64,000 bases of DNA from Rubripirellula sp964225475 (GTDB lineage Bacteria > Planctomycetota > Planctomycetia > Pirellulales > Pirellulaceae): positions 34,656 through 98,655 of the forward strand of contig CAXQOB010000012.1 of NCBI GenBank assembly GCA_964225475.1. The letters are read 5' to 3'. Below, piece after piece: positions 1-9,315 of this stretch. Made by a program: the position numbers and the translations under genes. Every line of letters starts with the position of its first letter. Position 1 is the stretch's first letter. Under the pieces are notes generated by a model. That model saw nothing but the letters and a program-made list of their open reading frames with translations. It was not told the DNA's origin and did no database searches.

Positions 1-107
1 AGGCTGAAGAACTTCCTTTGGCTCACCTTTTTGTCACCATCTTGCAAAGGATGGGTGTTGAGGCGAATTCATTCGCCGGATACACGGGCACGTTAGACCG
101 CGTGTAA
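1..107 (+). CDS. C-terminal tail of a DUF1552 protein (5' partial)
   Basis: Reading frame 3 is open from the window edge and ends at TAA 105-107. The 34 visible codons give a tail of the form LPLAHLFVTILQRMGVE followed by SFAGYTGTLDRV. This matches the usual C-terminus of DUF1552 proteins, which end in a 'LANLFVSxLxxxGVExxxFxxSTGTL' pattern. DUF1552 proteins are secreted planctomycete proteins of unknown function, normally paired with a DUF1592/DUF1588 cytochrome-type partner that would lie upstream, outside the window. Too short to appear as an ordinary ORF. The identification rests on this tail only. Confidence 0.7.
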   Translation, partial: AEELPLAHLFVTILQRMGVEANSFAGYTGTLDRV

Positions 108-112
108 TGACT

Positions 113-147
113 GGTTTTCTTGATGAGTGACTGAGCGAGTGAAAACC
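113..147. terminator. inverted repeat after the DUF1552 tail
   Basis: GGTTTTC (113-119) and GAAAACC (141-147) are perfect 7-base arms around a 21-base spacer, just after the DUF1552 stop and before the 3' end of the convergent sulfatase. The position suits a transcription end, but the loop is long and no T-run follows. Confidence 0.25.
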
Positions 148-185
148 TTGCATTCAGGGGTCATGCAGCACGGATCACGTTTGGT

Positions 186-1772
186 TTATTTCGCTGGTTG
201 CACTGGATGTCGTCGTACGACCACATCATTGTGCTGATTGGGTCCGGGTGTGCTACGACCTCTACGGATCAGTGTCTCCAATAGCTGTTGCAACTCTTCA
301 ACAACCGCAGGATATGTGGAAGCTAGGTTTTGCGTTTCACCAATGTCATTTTCAAGGTTATACAGCTGATGCGGTTGACTCTGATCGCCACCCTTGCCCC
401 AGCCTCCTGACGATGGCACTGGAATGTACTTCCACTGATTCTTGCGAATACTCGGGATGCCACGAATCGAGCAGCTGACAGAGTTTTCGCGAACAGGTGA
501 ATTCGAGCCCTTTAGTAACGGAAGGAAGCTCACGCTGTCCTCCCCTGCGTTATCGGGGAGAGGGGCTTGCATGACTTCGGACAGCGTGGCCAAAAGATCT
601 GATTGATGAACCAACTGATTGCAAATAGATCCTGGTTTTGTGACGCCATCCCACCTGACGATAAACGGAACGCGGTGCCCACCTTCCCACGCATCTGCCT
701 TATATCCTCGAAGGTCGCCGCTCGGGAAATGCCCTTTCTTTTCTAATTGATCGACTCCGATGTAAGGAGCGCATCCATTATCACTTGTGAAGATGATCAA
801 TGTCTTCTTATCAATTTTATTCTGTTCTAAAGCAGCCAGAACCTTTCCCACAATCGAATCTGTTTCCATGACAAAATCGGCATACAGATTGAGATTACTT
901 TTCCCCTTCCATTCGTCGTTAACAGAAAGAGGGGTATGTGGAGAGGTCAGCGGTAGGTAAAGCAGGAAGGGGGATGCTGATTTCGCTTGTCGGTTGATGA
1001 AATCACAGGCGCGGTCACCCAACGCAGGAAGAATCGGTTCGAGTGTCCAGCCCGGTAACGCGGGTCCTTGTTGGCTCGCTTGATTTTTAATGAAGAGATT
1101 GGGAGCGGCAAATTCGCTGGGGATTCCAACCGTGCGGTCATTTTCAATGAAGCAATACGGGGGCCAGTTAGGAACATCGGTGCCAAAGTATTCGTCAAAT
1201 CCGACAGCAGTCGGTCCGCCGCTGATCGGCTTTGAAAACGCTTGTTTCCATGCCGCTCGGTGTTGGTCAGTTGCCTCCAGGTCTTTCTTGCCGTTGTAGC
1301 CTGTGGTCTTGAAGAATTGTTTTTGCGTTTCCGCGATTGGCCAGTTCCATCCTAAGTGCCATTTTCCAATACATGCAGTGGCGTAACCCTGTTTTTTTGC
1401 AAGAGATGCGATGGTGACGCGATCCGGTTTGATCAGGGGGCTTCCCCAGAGACCAACAATTCCACTTTGCAAGCGGGTTCGCCAGTGATAGCGCCCTGTA
1501 AGAATCGTATACCGGGAGGGCGAACAAACCCCCGATGACGAATGGCCATCTGTAAATCGCATGCCCTGTGTTGCGAGTCGATCAATGTGTGGGGTTGCGA
1601 TCCGACCACGGTCCTGGTTGTAGGATTGAACATCGCCGTATCCAAGGTCGTCTGCATAGAGGATGACAACATTCGGCGCTGTTTCATAAGCCCGAAGGAT
1701 ACTGGTTGAAATGCAGGCGTGAACCAGAAATACGAGGGTGAATCTGTAGGTAATCGCGACCGTGATGTTCAT
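186..1772 (-). CDS. secreted sulfatase (arylsulfatase A-like)
   Basis: A 528-residue type I sulfatase, expected to hydrolyse sulfate esters in the periplasm or outside the cell. An N-terminal hydrophobic stretch (about residues 8-27) is a signal peptide. The metal-binding ADD is at 40-42. The catalytic motif CSPSR is at 83-87, where Cys83 would be converted to formylglycine. GKWHLG and, further on, TSDNG motifs of the family follow. The frame extends to a GTG at 1790, but the ATG at 1772 gives a normal signal peptide and is preferred; neither start has a clear ribosome binding site. It is separated from the CPBP gene by about 145 bases and may share its transcript. The substrate cannot be read from the sequence. 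Confidence 0.92.
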   Translation of the reverse strand: MNITVAITYRFTLVFLVHACISTSILRAYETAPNVVILYADDLGYGDVQSYNQDRGRIATPHIDRLATQGMRFTDGHSSSGVCSPSRYTILTGRYHWRTRLQSGIVGLWGSPLIKPDRVTIASLAKKQGYATACIGKWHLGWNWPIAETQKQFFKTTGYNGKKDLEATDQHRAAWKQAFSKPISGGPTAVGFDEYFGTDVPNWPPYCFIENDRTVGIPSEFAAPNLFIKNQASQQGPALPGWTLEPILPALGDRACDFINRQAKSASPFLLYLPLTSPHTPLSVNDEWKGKSNLNLYADFVMETDSIVGKVLAALEQNKIDKKTLIIFTSDNGCAPYIGVDQLEKKGHFPSGDLRGYKADAWEGGHRVPFIVRWDGVTKPGSICNQLVHQSDLLATLSEVMQAPLPDNAGEDSVSFLPLLKGSNSPVRENSVSCSIRGIPSIRKNQWKYIPVPSSGGWGKGGDQSQPHQLYNLENDIGETQNLASTYPAVVEELQQLLETLIRRGRSTPGPNQHNDVVVRRHPVQPAK

Positions 1773-1917
1773 GATGTGTTCAAGGACCACTTATTAGAAT
1801 CCTATTAGTGGACAGATGCCGTCGGCTTTGCGCCAGATTGTATCGAAGATTTTGGCTTCACTCTGTTTCAAAAGCCATGATTGCGAACAAATACAGCGAT
1901 TCGTCAGAATCCAATGT

Positions 1918-2673
1918 TTACCAAAGGCGCCAATCTTGAAACCAGATGATATAGATCCCAAGGATTCCATTGGTGATTCCGTGGGCGATGACACAGTCCC
2001 AGAATCGCTTCGTACGCAACATCAATAACGTGATGAGAGCAAACCAGATTCCCGCAGCAATCCACTCACTGGGATGAGTCAGGATTCCGTATGCTGCAGT
2101 GACTGCAATCGCCGACTTGCCGATTCTATCAATGGTCAATTCTGACCAATCCGGTGATGCGAGATATCGGATTAAAAAACCACGCAAGAACAGTTCCTCT
2201 GCAATGGGAACTGCCAAGATTAAAAGCGTGAATCTTATTGTCAAAAAAAGATAACGACTAGAATCCGATGGATACAACTCCCATGGATTAATCGCAGATC
2301 GCTTCCCAAGGAGTTCAGGGGATAGACCCAAAAATGACATGATCTGTGATTCAAGATTCAACCTGCAGAGCAGAATCCAGATTGCAGCGCCTAGAAATCC
2401 AATGGTGAATGAAATGGGTGTGATTTGGAAAGGAAATGTTGCTTTGACTCGTGAGAAACCCCAGCAAACGATTAATCCAATGATGGCGAGCCGTACGCAT
2501 GCTACGGTGGTGACGACGATAGGTGATTGATTTGCAACTAACTGAATTTCAACCCTTTCCCACACGGCAACCACCAAGGAGGCCCCGAGCATGGAGGCGA
2601 ACAAGGGCCCAACAAACACAAGCCAATAGTGCCATTGGGGCGCTGTCTCGACTGGATTTACCTTGCTGCTCAC
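1918..2673 (-). CDS. CPBP/CAAX-type intramembrane metalloprotease
   Basis: A 251-residue polytopic membrane protein with the CPBP (Abi) glutamic protease signature: EE at 159-160 with Arg164 (EExxxR), His200, and His231 with Asn235 (HxxxN), in successive hydrophobic segments. It resembles the CAAX prenyl protease-related group (TIGR03008) that accompanies exosortase sorting systems. That subgroup call is by eye and no exosortase is visible here. The start is GTG 2671-2673, with no upstream ATG in frame. About 100 bases separate it from the membrane-protein gene upstream, so the two may be co-transcribed. Substrates of such proteases are mostly unknown. Confidence 0.8.
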   Translation of the reverse strand: MSSKVNPVETAPQWHYWLVFVGPLFASMLGASLVVAVWERVEIQLVANQSPIVVTTVACVRLAIIGLIVCWGFSRVKATFPFQITPISFTIGFLGAAIWILLCRLNLESQIMSFLGLSPELLGKRSAINPWELYPSDSSRYLFLTIRFTLLILAVPIAEELFLRGFLIRYLASPDWSELTIDRIGKSAIAVTAAYGILTHPSEWIAAGIWFALITLLMLRTKRFWDCVIAHGITNGILGIYIIWFQDWRLW

Positions 2674-2774
2674 GGATGATGTTGTTCGTGTTCAGGTTTC
2701 AGGAGGCGATATTTGTCTTGGTTGCCGTGTTGATTTTTACCCTCAGCAGATGTCGACTGCTGATTCCCATATCT

Positions 2775-3407
2775 TCAATAACTGCTTGGATCTTCAGTCG
2801 TTGAATCCTGGGGCGAAGCAACGACATTTGATTCGCCGGTTTCCTCGATCAATTCCTCAAGGCGTTCTTCTGCCAGCTTCAAGATATCCCCGATTGCTTC
2901 ACGGTTGTATTTGAAATCGTCCAGGACAAATTTCTGTGTTTTGTTTCCATCAAGGAAGTGGAGCACTGCAATGCCTTTTTGTTCCCATCGTCGACGGTCG
3001 ATACCCACTAATGAATCAAGGGAATAGTTTTGCCCGCGGCTGTTGCGGATTTCTTCTTTATTCCCCTCAATCCAGGAACCTCGCGGCAAAAGCCATTTCA
3101 GGAACATGATGATTCCAACCACGATGCAGCCGGTCATGAGAATGTACTGGTTAAGAATCAACGCTCGCAGTTCACTTGCGGTTTTTTCTGGTGGTTCTGC
3201 GAGCCAACCATTTTTTTCCGATACTGCCTGCCATTGTTCCAATCCTGCATCCGTTTGCGGAAACGACTCGTAGGATTCAGCAATCACAAGTTTTCTCGGA
3301 TAGGTGACCCAAGCATCAAGGAGGCACCAGGCAGTTCCAAGAACACAGCCGATGGCAATCCAGAGGAATCTTCGAAAGAAAGAGAGATCAACTTCAGCGC
3401 GGATCAT
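2775..3407 (-). CDS. two-TM membrane protein of unknown function
   Basis: A 210-residue protein that I do not recognise as a named family. It has a hydrophobic segment at about residues 10-30, an extracytoplasmic loop rich in charged and aromatic residues, a second membrane segment near 88-106, and a cytoplasmic part. That part (about 115-180) looks like a small beta-rich PH-like domain, followed by an acidic helix and a low-complexity Ser/Thr/Pro/Asp tail. ATG start at 3405-3407. It is the first gene of a minus-strand pair with the CPBP protease, which suggests a shared membrane role; that is inference. Confidence 0.75.
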   Translation of the reverse strand: MIRAEVDLSFFRRFLWIAIGCVLGTAWCLLDAWVTYPRKLVIAESYESFPQTDAGLEQWQAVSEKNGWLAEPPEKTASELRALILNQYILMTGCIVVGIIMFLKWLLPRGSWIEGNKEEIRNSRGQNYSLDSLVGIDRRRWEQKGIAVLHFLDGNKTQKFVLDDFKYNREAIGDILKLAEERLEELIEETGESNVVASPQDSTTEDPSSY

Positions 3408-3900
3408 TTTGATTGAATGGTTGGCGATGGATAAAAGGTGAAAAGGAGTAACCAGTGATTGACTCCGATTCTTTGAGCTGCGTCACCAAAGAGTTTGTTG
3501 AGCTCTCAGAGACTCGGAATGATCTCTCTAATGGACCAAAGGCATCTGTGCCCCATGGCGTCGCAAGAAAGAGGAACGGATCGCGTACTCCTCCTCAGAA
3601 TAGTCGATGCAGGGGAGGCTGGTTTTTACCTCTCGTTAAACGCCCATTGGATCGATGGTTGATTGGGCGCTCATTCGGATTGGACCGACTGTAGGGGTTG
3701 TTTTCGAAGATGGTTTCTAGCGGAGTTGCCATGATGCTCACACCCCTCATGCGATTGCCTTGCTTTTGTCATCCTGCTTGCAGGGAGCATGCAAGCTCAT
3801 TTTCGCTGGAGACGCGAGACGAGAAAAACGTTTCCGACTGATTTTTCCCCGCTTTGTGAGTCTTTTTTGGGACCGCTCCGTTGATTCCCTGCCCCTCACT
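3408..3900. other. intergenic, no gene supported
   Basis: About 490 bases between two minus-strand genes. A 79-codon plus-strand frame at 3455-3694 has no signal peptide, no ribosome binding site and no recognisable motif. A hairpin with arms GCTTGCA (3776-3782) and TGCAAGC (3790-3796) lies about 100 bases downstream of the PQQ-like gene and could mark its transcript end, though no T-run follows on the minus strand. The part next to 3407 should hold the promoter of the membrane-protein gene. Confidence 0.5.
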
Positions 3901-5487
3901 TTATTTCTGCTTTTGAGCAGTGTCAGTATTTGACGGAGGGGAGTCAAAGTCGTTGCCGGGTCCGAATGCAAACTTCCGATAGCCCTTCCCTTCGGGTCGA
4001 ATGATGTCACGCCATCCCTCACTCCAGATCACCCTTGCCTCTCCGTTGACCACTTCCCAGCGGCCTGTTGAACTCGGGACGTGACTCTTTCTCGCGGTTC
4101 CATCAGCTTTGAGAGACATAACGAAGGCAACTTTTCCGGTCGATGGATTACGGCCAATGTCCCAGTCTCCGACGTATTGCTGCATCTTTGCATTAGCAAC
4201 TTTGGGTTGATGTGGAGTCGGGTTTGTTTTGCCTTGTTCAATCCGATAGAGATAGCTTTCGGTTCGGACGATCAAGCAGTCATCGTCGACGGCGGGGGAT
4301 GCCAGGACCTTTTGTGGATGAAGTTTATTCGACTTGATAAGCGTGAATTTACGTCCTGGTTCAATCAGATAGGTTTCGGCATCTTCATTGAAATAATAGA
4401 TCCGATTGTTCGCAAAAATAGGCGAGGCAGAAAATCGACCAGATAGACGTTCACGCCAAACCGTTTTCCCCGTTTCTGCTTCGAGGCAGGTCGCAATTCC
4501 CTCTCGATTCACAAGATAAAGTAAGCCTTCAATGAGTAGTGGAGAGCATCGTTGTGGCATGCTGCGGAATTCTTTCCATACGACGTGTGAGTCGGTGACG
4601 TCACCTTTTCCATCGACTCGTATTGCCCAAAGTTCTGGATTATCGCGGTCAATCATGGAAAAGACCATGCCTGCTCCATAGACTGGTCGAGGAGCGACCG
4701 AAAAGCCTCGGTGTTCAACTCGCCAAAGCTCACGTCCGTCGAAATCGTATGAGTAGATTGCACGTCCACCTGGACTCACGAGTTGATCGCCAGAGTTTGA
4801 AGAGAACGCAAACGGCATGCAGAATGCTTTGCGTTGATTGACGGGTACATCTGAGAAATCACGGCTCCTCTTGGTTTTCCAAACATCTTTTCCCGTTTCA
4901 GGGTCAATCGCGATAATGTATTGGACATCACGACCATCGACATGGACGATGAATTTCCCATCAACGATGGTTGGTGAACTTGCCGGTCCTGCATTGACTT
5001 CGTGGTCACATGTCAGATCCTGACGCGTCCACTTGGTTTCACCGGTGTTTGCATCTAAGCATTTAGTCCCATAAGTGCCGAAATGGACAATGATTCGGTC
5101 TTTGAATGCGACCGGTGTGGGCGTTGCATAAGTGTTTTCTTCCGTGATCTTTTGCGGCTTTTCGATATCAAAAAGATGAAGGTCGTGGATGACTTCTCCG
5201 GTCAACTTGTTAACCGCGATTGCGAAGAGTTGCTTGCCGTCCCGTTTAGCAGTGGTGAGCCATATGTGGTTGCCAGTGATTACCGGGGAGGACCACCCTC
5301 GATCGTGAATCGGTGTTTTCCACGCGATGTTTTCTGATTCACTCCACTCATGCACTAAGTTTTTGGATTGGACATATCCGTCTCCCCGAGGGCCGCGGAA
5401 CTGCCACCACGCCTCGTCGGCTGCGCTGGGAGAGACGTAAAAGAACGTAAGAAGTAATGCAATTATGTTGGACAGGCGATCGTGCAT
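3901..5487 (-). CDS. secreted PQQ-like (BamB-type) beta-propeller protein
   Basis: A 528-residue secreted protein. A signal peptide (about 1-23, ending in SAADEA) is followed by the 'WWQFRGPRGDG' entry motif that opens planctomycete PQQ-like propeller proteins. Repeats of the type 'TGExxW', 'PETGKDVWKT' and 'AETGKTVW' then form WD40-like blades up to about residue 425. The last about 95 residues are a separate small beta-rich module with a 'GDWDIG...LKADGTA' pattern that resembles a lipocalin-like sheet. No catalytic residues of a true quinoprotein dehydrogenase are obvious, so it is more likely a binding or scaffold protein than an enzyme. ATG start at 5485-5487. Confidence 0.85.
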   Translation of the reverse strand: MHDRLSNIIALLLTFFYVSPSAADEAWWQFRGPRGDGYVQSKNLVHEWSESENIAWKTPIHDRGWSSPVITGNHIWLTTAKRDGKQLFAIAVNKLTGEVIHDLHLFDIEKPQKITEENTYATPTPVAFKDRIIVHFGTYGTKCLDANTGETKWTRQDLTCDHEVNAGPASSPTIVDGKFIVHVDGRDVQYIIAIDPETGKDVWKTKRSRDFSDVPVNQRKAFCMPFAFSSNSGDQLVSPGGRAIYSYDFDGRELWRVEHRGFSVAPRPVYGAGMVFSMIDRDNPELWAIRVDGKGDVTDSHVVWKEFRSMPQRCSPLLIEGLLYLVNREGIATCLEAETGKTVWRERLSGRFSASPIFANNRIYYFNEDAETYLIEPGRKFTLIKSNKLHPQKVLASPAVDDDCLIVRTESYLYRIEQGKTNPTPHQPKVANAKMQQYVGDWDIGRNPSTGKVAFVMSLKADGTARKSHVPSSTGRWEVVNGEARVIWSEGWRDIIRPEGKGYRKFAFGPGNDFDSPPSNTDTAQKQK

Positions 5488-5699
5488 GGTGATTGATGTC
5501 TGTATTCAAAGCGATGAAGCAAACCCGATAGTATACCCAGCACTGTATCCCTGATGGTCGTCCGGGGACCGAGTGGCAGCGGATTCTTTTTTTCAAAGAA
5601 CTTGCAGCCGTTTTTTAAGGTTGTTGGCTCCCTCTTCATTCATCGCCGAACAAAATCAATTCTCACTCTGCGATGCAATCACCTGCACGTCTCCTCGCC

Positions 5700-6533
5700 T
5701 CATACCTCCAAGCTTAGGGTCACGGTGTCTTCACTTGTATCACCCCAGGGCAAAGCATGTTCTAAGTCCAGTTGTAAATGATTCAGTTCATTAATTGAGT
5801 CAAGCACGAGGTCCGGGTGATAGGGAAAGTTATGTAGGTCCTCGTGTTTGGTTGTTCCCGTCAGAACCAGAATTGTGCGGTAGCCCATCTGAACCCCACC
5901 AAGTATGTCTGTGTCCATGGTGTCTCCGATCATCACCGTCTGTGAGGTGGCAAGTCCGAGTTCTTTTCGGGCGGCTCTCATCATCACCGGACTTGGCTTG
6001 CCCAAATTCATCGCTTTGCAACCGGTTGCCGCTTCGAGGTATGCAACGGTGGCCCCAGCACCTGGGCGGGTTCCGGATTGTGTGGGGCAATTCGGATCGA
6101 GGTTTGTTGCTATAAGTTTCGAGCCATCAAGGATCATTTGCACCGCCGTTTCTAGCATCTCGAGGTTAACCGTTCGTCCCTCACCCACTACCACGTAGTC
6201 TGGAGCTGTATCGACGATGGAATAGCCAATTTCATGCAGAGCCATGAGTAATCCACCTTCCCCAATCACGAACGCGGTTCCTCCTGGATTTTGAGTCGAT
6301 AGGAATTTCGCGGTGGCCATCGCGCAAGTGAAAATGTGTGTGTCAGATACCTTAATCCCCAGTCTGGATAGTTTGGTCGCTACATCTCTTGTCGTTCGTT
6401 GACTGTTGTTGGTGAGAAATAGAAAAGGGTGTTCTTCTCGTATCAATCGATTAATCAGGTCATCAGCACCTGGTATCAATTTTCCGCCTCGGTAGATCAC
6501 GCCGTCCATATCGATCAGAAAACCACGTCGCAT
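5700..6533 (-). CDS. HAD-IIA sugar/nucleotide phosphatase (NagD-like)
   Basis: A 277-residue cytoplasmic HAD-superfamily hydrolase of subfamily IIA. Motif I is DMDGV at residues 8-12 (nucleophile Asp8, acid/base Asp10). Motif II is within FLFLTNNSQRT. The conserved Lys is in NLGKPSP and the C-terminal acidic motif is GDTMDTDILGG. This domain order matches NagD/4-nitrophenylphosphatase-type enzymes that dephosphorylate nucleotide or sugar monophosphates. GTG at 6536 lies one codon upstream, but the ATG at 6531-6533 is the more usual start. The sugar kinase gene lies 366 bases upstream in the same direction, so a metabolic link is possible but not shown. Confidence 0.9.
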   Translation of the reverse strand: MRRGFLIDMDGVIYRGGKLIPGADDLINRLIREEHPFLFLTNNSQRTTRDVATKLSRLGIKVSDTHIFTCAMATAKFLSTQNPGGTAFVIGEGGLLMALHEIGYSIVDTAPDYVVVGEGRTVNLEMLETAVQMILDGSKLIATNLDPNCPTQSGTRPGAGATVAYLEAATGCKAMNLGKPSPVMMRAARKELGLATSQTVMIGDTMDTDILGGVQMGYRTILVLTGTTKHEDLHNFPYHPDLVLDSINELNHLQLDLEHALPWGDTSEDTVTLSLEV

Positions 6534-6899
6534 CACTCTGTGTCCTGTGTTCGGAGATTAGGTTATTTCCGGCAATTGGAAACGAATTGTCTTCTGAACG
6601 GGGCAAATCACGTGCCGCAGAACAATAGTCTTTTTCTCGCCGTTACGCTCGCATTCGGGCACGATAGCGAGCCACAGTCCGAGGAGTGCATGAACGTTGT
6701 GAATTCACTGCTCACAAACAAAGCAATCAATCAAGCCTGGCGTTTCCAAACTATCAGGTCTCTCCCTTTGGATCTGCAAGAACCCTCACATCTCCTGAAT
6801 TGGTTACTTCTTCGGGGAAATGTTGCGTTAGGTTGTGAAGTTAAAGCGAAACAGAGAGGAAATGATTCTGCAATTCGCCTCTCGGATTCAGGTCTGCTT
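6534..6899. other. intergenic, no gene supported
   Basis: 366 bases between the HAD phosphatase and the PfkB kinase, both on the minus strand. A 160-codon plus-strand frame crosses the whole gap, but it starts inside the HAD gene, has no recognisable domain or signal sequence, and ends within the kinase stop region. I see no RNA gene or convincing hairpin. A promoter for the HAD gene is expected near 6534-6620 but none is clear. Confidence 0.5.
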
Positions 6900-7781
6900 T
6901 TAATCGGTTAGGTTTTCAGGAAATGCCATCGTGGCTCCGGCTTGAGTGCAGACGTAGGACGAGAGAGCGTTGGCTCTTTGGTTCATTGCTTCTATGTTTG
7001 TGTTGCCAAGCATGTCCAAAACCATCGAGGCGGTACATGCGTCCCCTGCACCGACCGTGTCGATCACCTGCACTTTGCGTCCGGAGAGTTCGCTGAATTG
7101 ATCACCGGCTAGAATTAAGGATCCTCGTTCGCCGCGTGTCAATGCTGCGAGTTGTAATTCGAATCGCTTCGAAAGATGCTGCAAGACTTCAATTTCGCCT
7201 CCCACGCAATCACATAGTTCTGCAACGACAGGTAATTCGTCCTCATTGAGTTTGAGTGCTGTGGCGGATTCGAGAGAATTGAGAATCCACTGATCGGCAA
7301 TGAAGGGCGGACGAATATTGATGTCAAATACACGTAAGGAATGTTCAGGTGTCGATCGAATGAATCGTTGAATGGTCTCCCGAGATTCCGCCGAACGTTG
7401 CCCTAGGGTGCCAAAGCAAACGGCATCACAACTTGCCGCTAGACGCTCAAGTTTTTGCGACCAAGTGAGGTGATCCCATGCGCAATTCTCGGCAAATGTG
7501 TAGCTAGCTATGCCTGCCTCATCCAATTCAACGTCAACTCTTCCTGTCGGAAGCGGGTTGGTTTGTACCGCTTCAGTGCAGACATTTCGGTTAGATAAGG
7601 CGACCAATGCATCACGCCCAAGGGTGTCATCACCAATTGCACTGACAAGAGTTACTGACGCGTGGTCTTTGGCTAATTCTGCCGTGCTACAGGCAAAATT
7701 TGCCGGTGCACCTCCAAAGCGTGGCCCATCCGGAAAGACATCCCAAAGGATTTCGCCGATTGCAACAATCTTCGGTTTCAC
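6900..7781 (-). CDS. PfkB-family sugar kinase (fructokinase-like)
   Basis: A 293-residue ribokinase/PfkB kinase expected to phosphorylate a sugar, most like fructokinase, in the cytoplasm. It opens with IVAIGEILWDVFPDG and the PfkB signature 1 region GGAPANFA, and carries the ATP/anion-hole signature DTVGAGDA at residues 241-248 with catalytic Asp247. The length is typical of the family. The start is GTG 7779-7781, since an in-frame TGA lies three codons upstream. The substrate is inferred from the fructokinase-like opening. No transporter or isomerase gene is adjacent. Confidence 0.9.
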   Translation of the reverse strand: MKPKIVAIGEILWDVFPDGPRFGGAPANFACSTAELAKDHASVTLVSAIGDDTLGRDALVALSNRNVCTEAVQTNPLPTGRVDVELDEAGIASYTFAENCAWDHLTWSQKLERLAASCDAVCFGTLGQRSAESRETIQRFIRSTPEHSLRVFDINIRPPFIADQWILNSLESATALKLNEDELPVVAELCDCVGGEIEVLQHLSKRFELQLAALTRGERGSLILAGDQFSELSGRKVQVIDTVGAGDACTASMVLDMLGNTNIEAMNQRANALSSYVCTQAGATMAFPENLTD

Positions 7782-8002
7782 GTTGCTTCATTGATTACGA
7801 GGAAGGCAGTTATTCGTTGGTAAGAAAGTTTACCATTTTGCGTTGGGGTCTCGAATACAAATCAAGATGATTGATTGATCTCGTCGTATACGACTCAATT
7901 CCAATCAGCCGAAGCTTCTGCACTGTGAATCCCGGTTAGTATGTCAAGAGTCGGGAGATTCACAAGTAATTGTGAGTATGCTTCCTATGCGGCGAAAATA
8001 GA

Positions 8003-9106
8003 TCAGGGTTTCACTGCGATTCGTATGGGTGCTTTTTCTGTAGCGTAATCGAACGCGAGGGCAGATTGATCCAGAGGGAAAACTTTCGAGACTAGTTTTT
8101 CAAAGGGGTAAGTGTCCTTTGAGTGGCTCAAGAAATGGATCGCTTCAGCAAGATCCCGAGCGTGGTAATTATGAAGCCCTCGTATGGTCAGCATTTGTCG
8201 CACCACCACCTCAGGGTTTAATTTGATCTGCGGTGATCGGAATACAGATCCAGCAAGTAGCAAGCATCCACCAATCCGCAAGTGCTCAAGGCTACTTGTG
8301 ATCGCCTCTGTGTTACCTGAAAAATCAAAGGCAATGTCAGCACCACGATGTTGCGTCAGCTCTTGGATCTTGGTTTGGAGCGATTCGGTCTGGCAGGATT
8401 CAAAACACTCCGATGCACCAAACTCTCTCGCAATCTTGCGTCTTTCTAGATTCGGTTCAACCACCAAAATGTTTGCACCTCGTTCCTTGAGGTAAGCTGC
8501 TGCGGTAAGCCCCAGCATGCCTGCGCCAATCACTAAGATCGTCGTGTTTTTTATGGGATGCGTTTCTTCAACCAGTCGCGTAGCACCGCATACAGTCGCT
8601 GTCGCGCAATTGGCAGGGCACATTAGGGTGTCAGGAAGACCTTCTTTGATTGGAAAGATCGCAGTGCCGGACTTTAGAACACAGTGTTGCCCGAGACCAC
8701 CGGTAGGTTGGTGATCACTCTCGTCGTGCCCGTATTTGAATTTCGATTGGCATTTCTGCGGTAGGTTGTCTTTACAGTAGAAACAGTCACCACAGGAGGC
8801 CACCAATGACCAAGTGACTCTTTGTCCTTTGTTCAATGGGTTGCCGAAGTAATCCTTCGGGCTATCGGTTCCATTCCACTCTTCAATCGTCCCAATGATC
8901 TCGTGACCTAGGACGCATCCCGTGTCGGCGGTCGGTCGTCTTCCGCTGTAGGTATGGAGATCACTCCCGCAGATCGTGCATAGCGAAATCTTGACAAGTA
9001 TCTCACCGTTTTTTAACTGCGGTTTGCGATAAGATTCGCTTTGAAACGTTTTAGATTTTGGAAGATAGCGAACTGCTGTGCCAAAATGATTGGGTTCATG
9101 TTCCAT
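8003..9106 (-). CDS. zinc alcohol dehydrogenase of the phosphonate-associated type (TIGR03366-like)
   Basis: A 367-residue medium-chain dehydrogenase/reductase. The catalytic zinc ligands are Cys46 (CTICGSDLH), His68 and Glu69 (VLGHE). The structural zinc ligands are Cys105, Cys108, Cys111 and Cys119. The Rossmann nucleotide motif is GAGMLG at 194-199, followed by an acidic VVEPN, which favours NAD+. The middle segment PANCATATVCGA resembles the clade of dehydrogenases repeatedly found beside TIGR03351/TIGR03364 phosphonate genes. It is transcribed divergently from the transporter gene and its partners, 209 bases away. In that setting it may oxidise or reduce the small aldehyde or alcohol left after C-P cleavage; this is inference. 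ATG at 9104-9106 is preceded by an AGGG-type site. Confidence 0.85.
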   Translation of the reverse strand: MEHEPNHFGTAVRYLPKSKTFQSESYRKPQLKNGEILVKISLCTICGSDLHTYSGRRPTADTGCVLGHEIIGTIEEWNGTDSPKDYFGNPLNKGQRVTWSLVASCGDCFYCKDNLPQKCQSKFKYGHDESDHQPTGGLGQHCVLKSGTAIFPIKEGLPDTLMCPANCATATVCGATRLVEETHPIKNTTILVIGAGMLGLTAAAYLKERGANILVVEPNLERRKIAREFGASECFESCQTESLQTKIQELTQHRGADIAFDFSGNTEAITSSLEHLRIGGCLLLAGSVFRSPQIKLNPEVVVRQMLTIRGLHNYHARDLAEAIHFLSHSKDTYPFEKLVSKVFPLDQSALAFDYATEKAPIRIAVKP

Positions 9107-9210
9107 TGTGTTTTCCCTGCCAACGGTGCGTCTAATGCGCTCGATTCTGCAATTAAATTGGCAAGAACGATGCCGGTGCTACTCTCGGTCAGGATATGTT
9201 TACCATTGAG

Positions 9211-9240
9211 TTGACGCTGCTTTCGGTGAGCAATGATAAT
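9211..9240 (+). promoter_or_regulatory. sigma70-like promoter for the phosphonate operon
   Basis: TTGACG (9211-9216) and GATAAT (9235-9240), with an 18-base spacer and a T just before the -10 box, form a good housekeeping-type promoter. It lies about 75 bases upstream of the preferred transporter start at 9316. Its place inside the longer open frame that begins at 9196 is a reason to reject that upstream start. Confidence 0.45.
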
Positions 9241-9315
9241 AACTTGGTGGTGTTGCGGTGGTATACGGGGTCAAACGATCTTTCGAAAAGTTCGCCGTTT
9301 TATAAGTTGAGGCTG

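Noticed and set aside
6429..6911. 160-codon plus-strand frame crossing the HAD-PfkB gap
   Set aside because: It begins inside the HAD gene on the opposite strand, has no ribosome site, domain or signal, and its composition is not coding-like.
9196..9315. Upstream extension of the transporter frame (40 codons)
   Set aside because: It contains the likely promoter (9211-9240) and no membrane or signal features; the ATG at 9316 directly precedes the conserved DUF5690 start.
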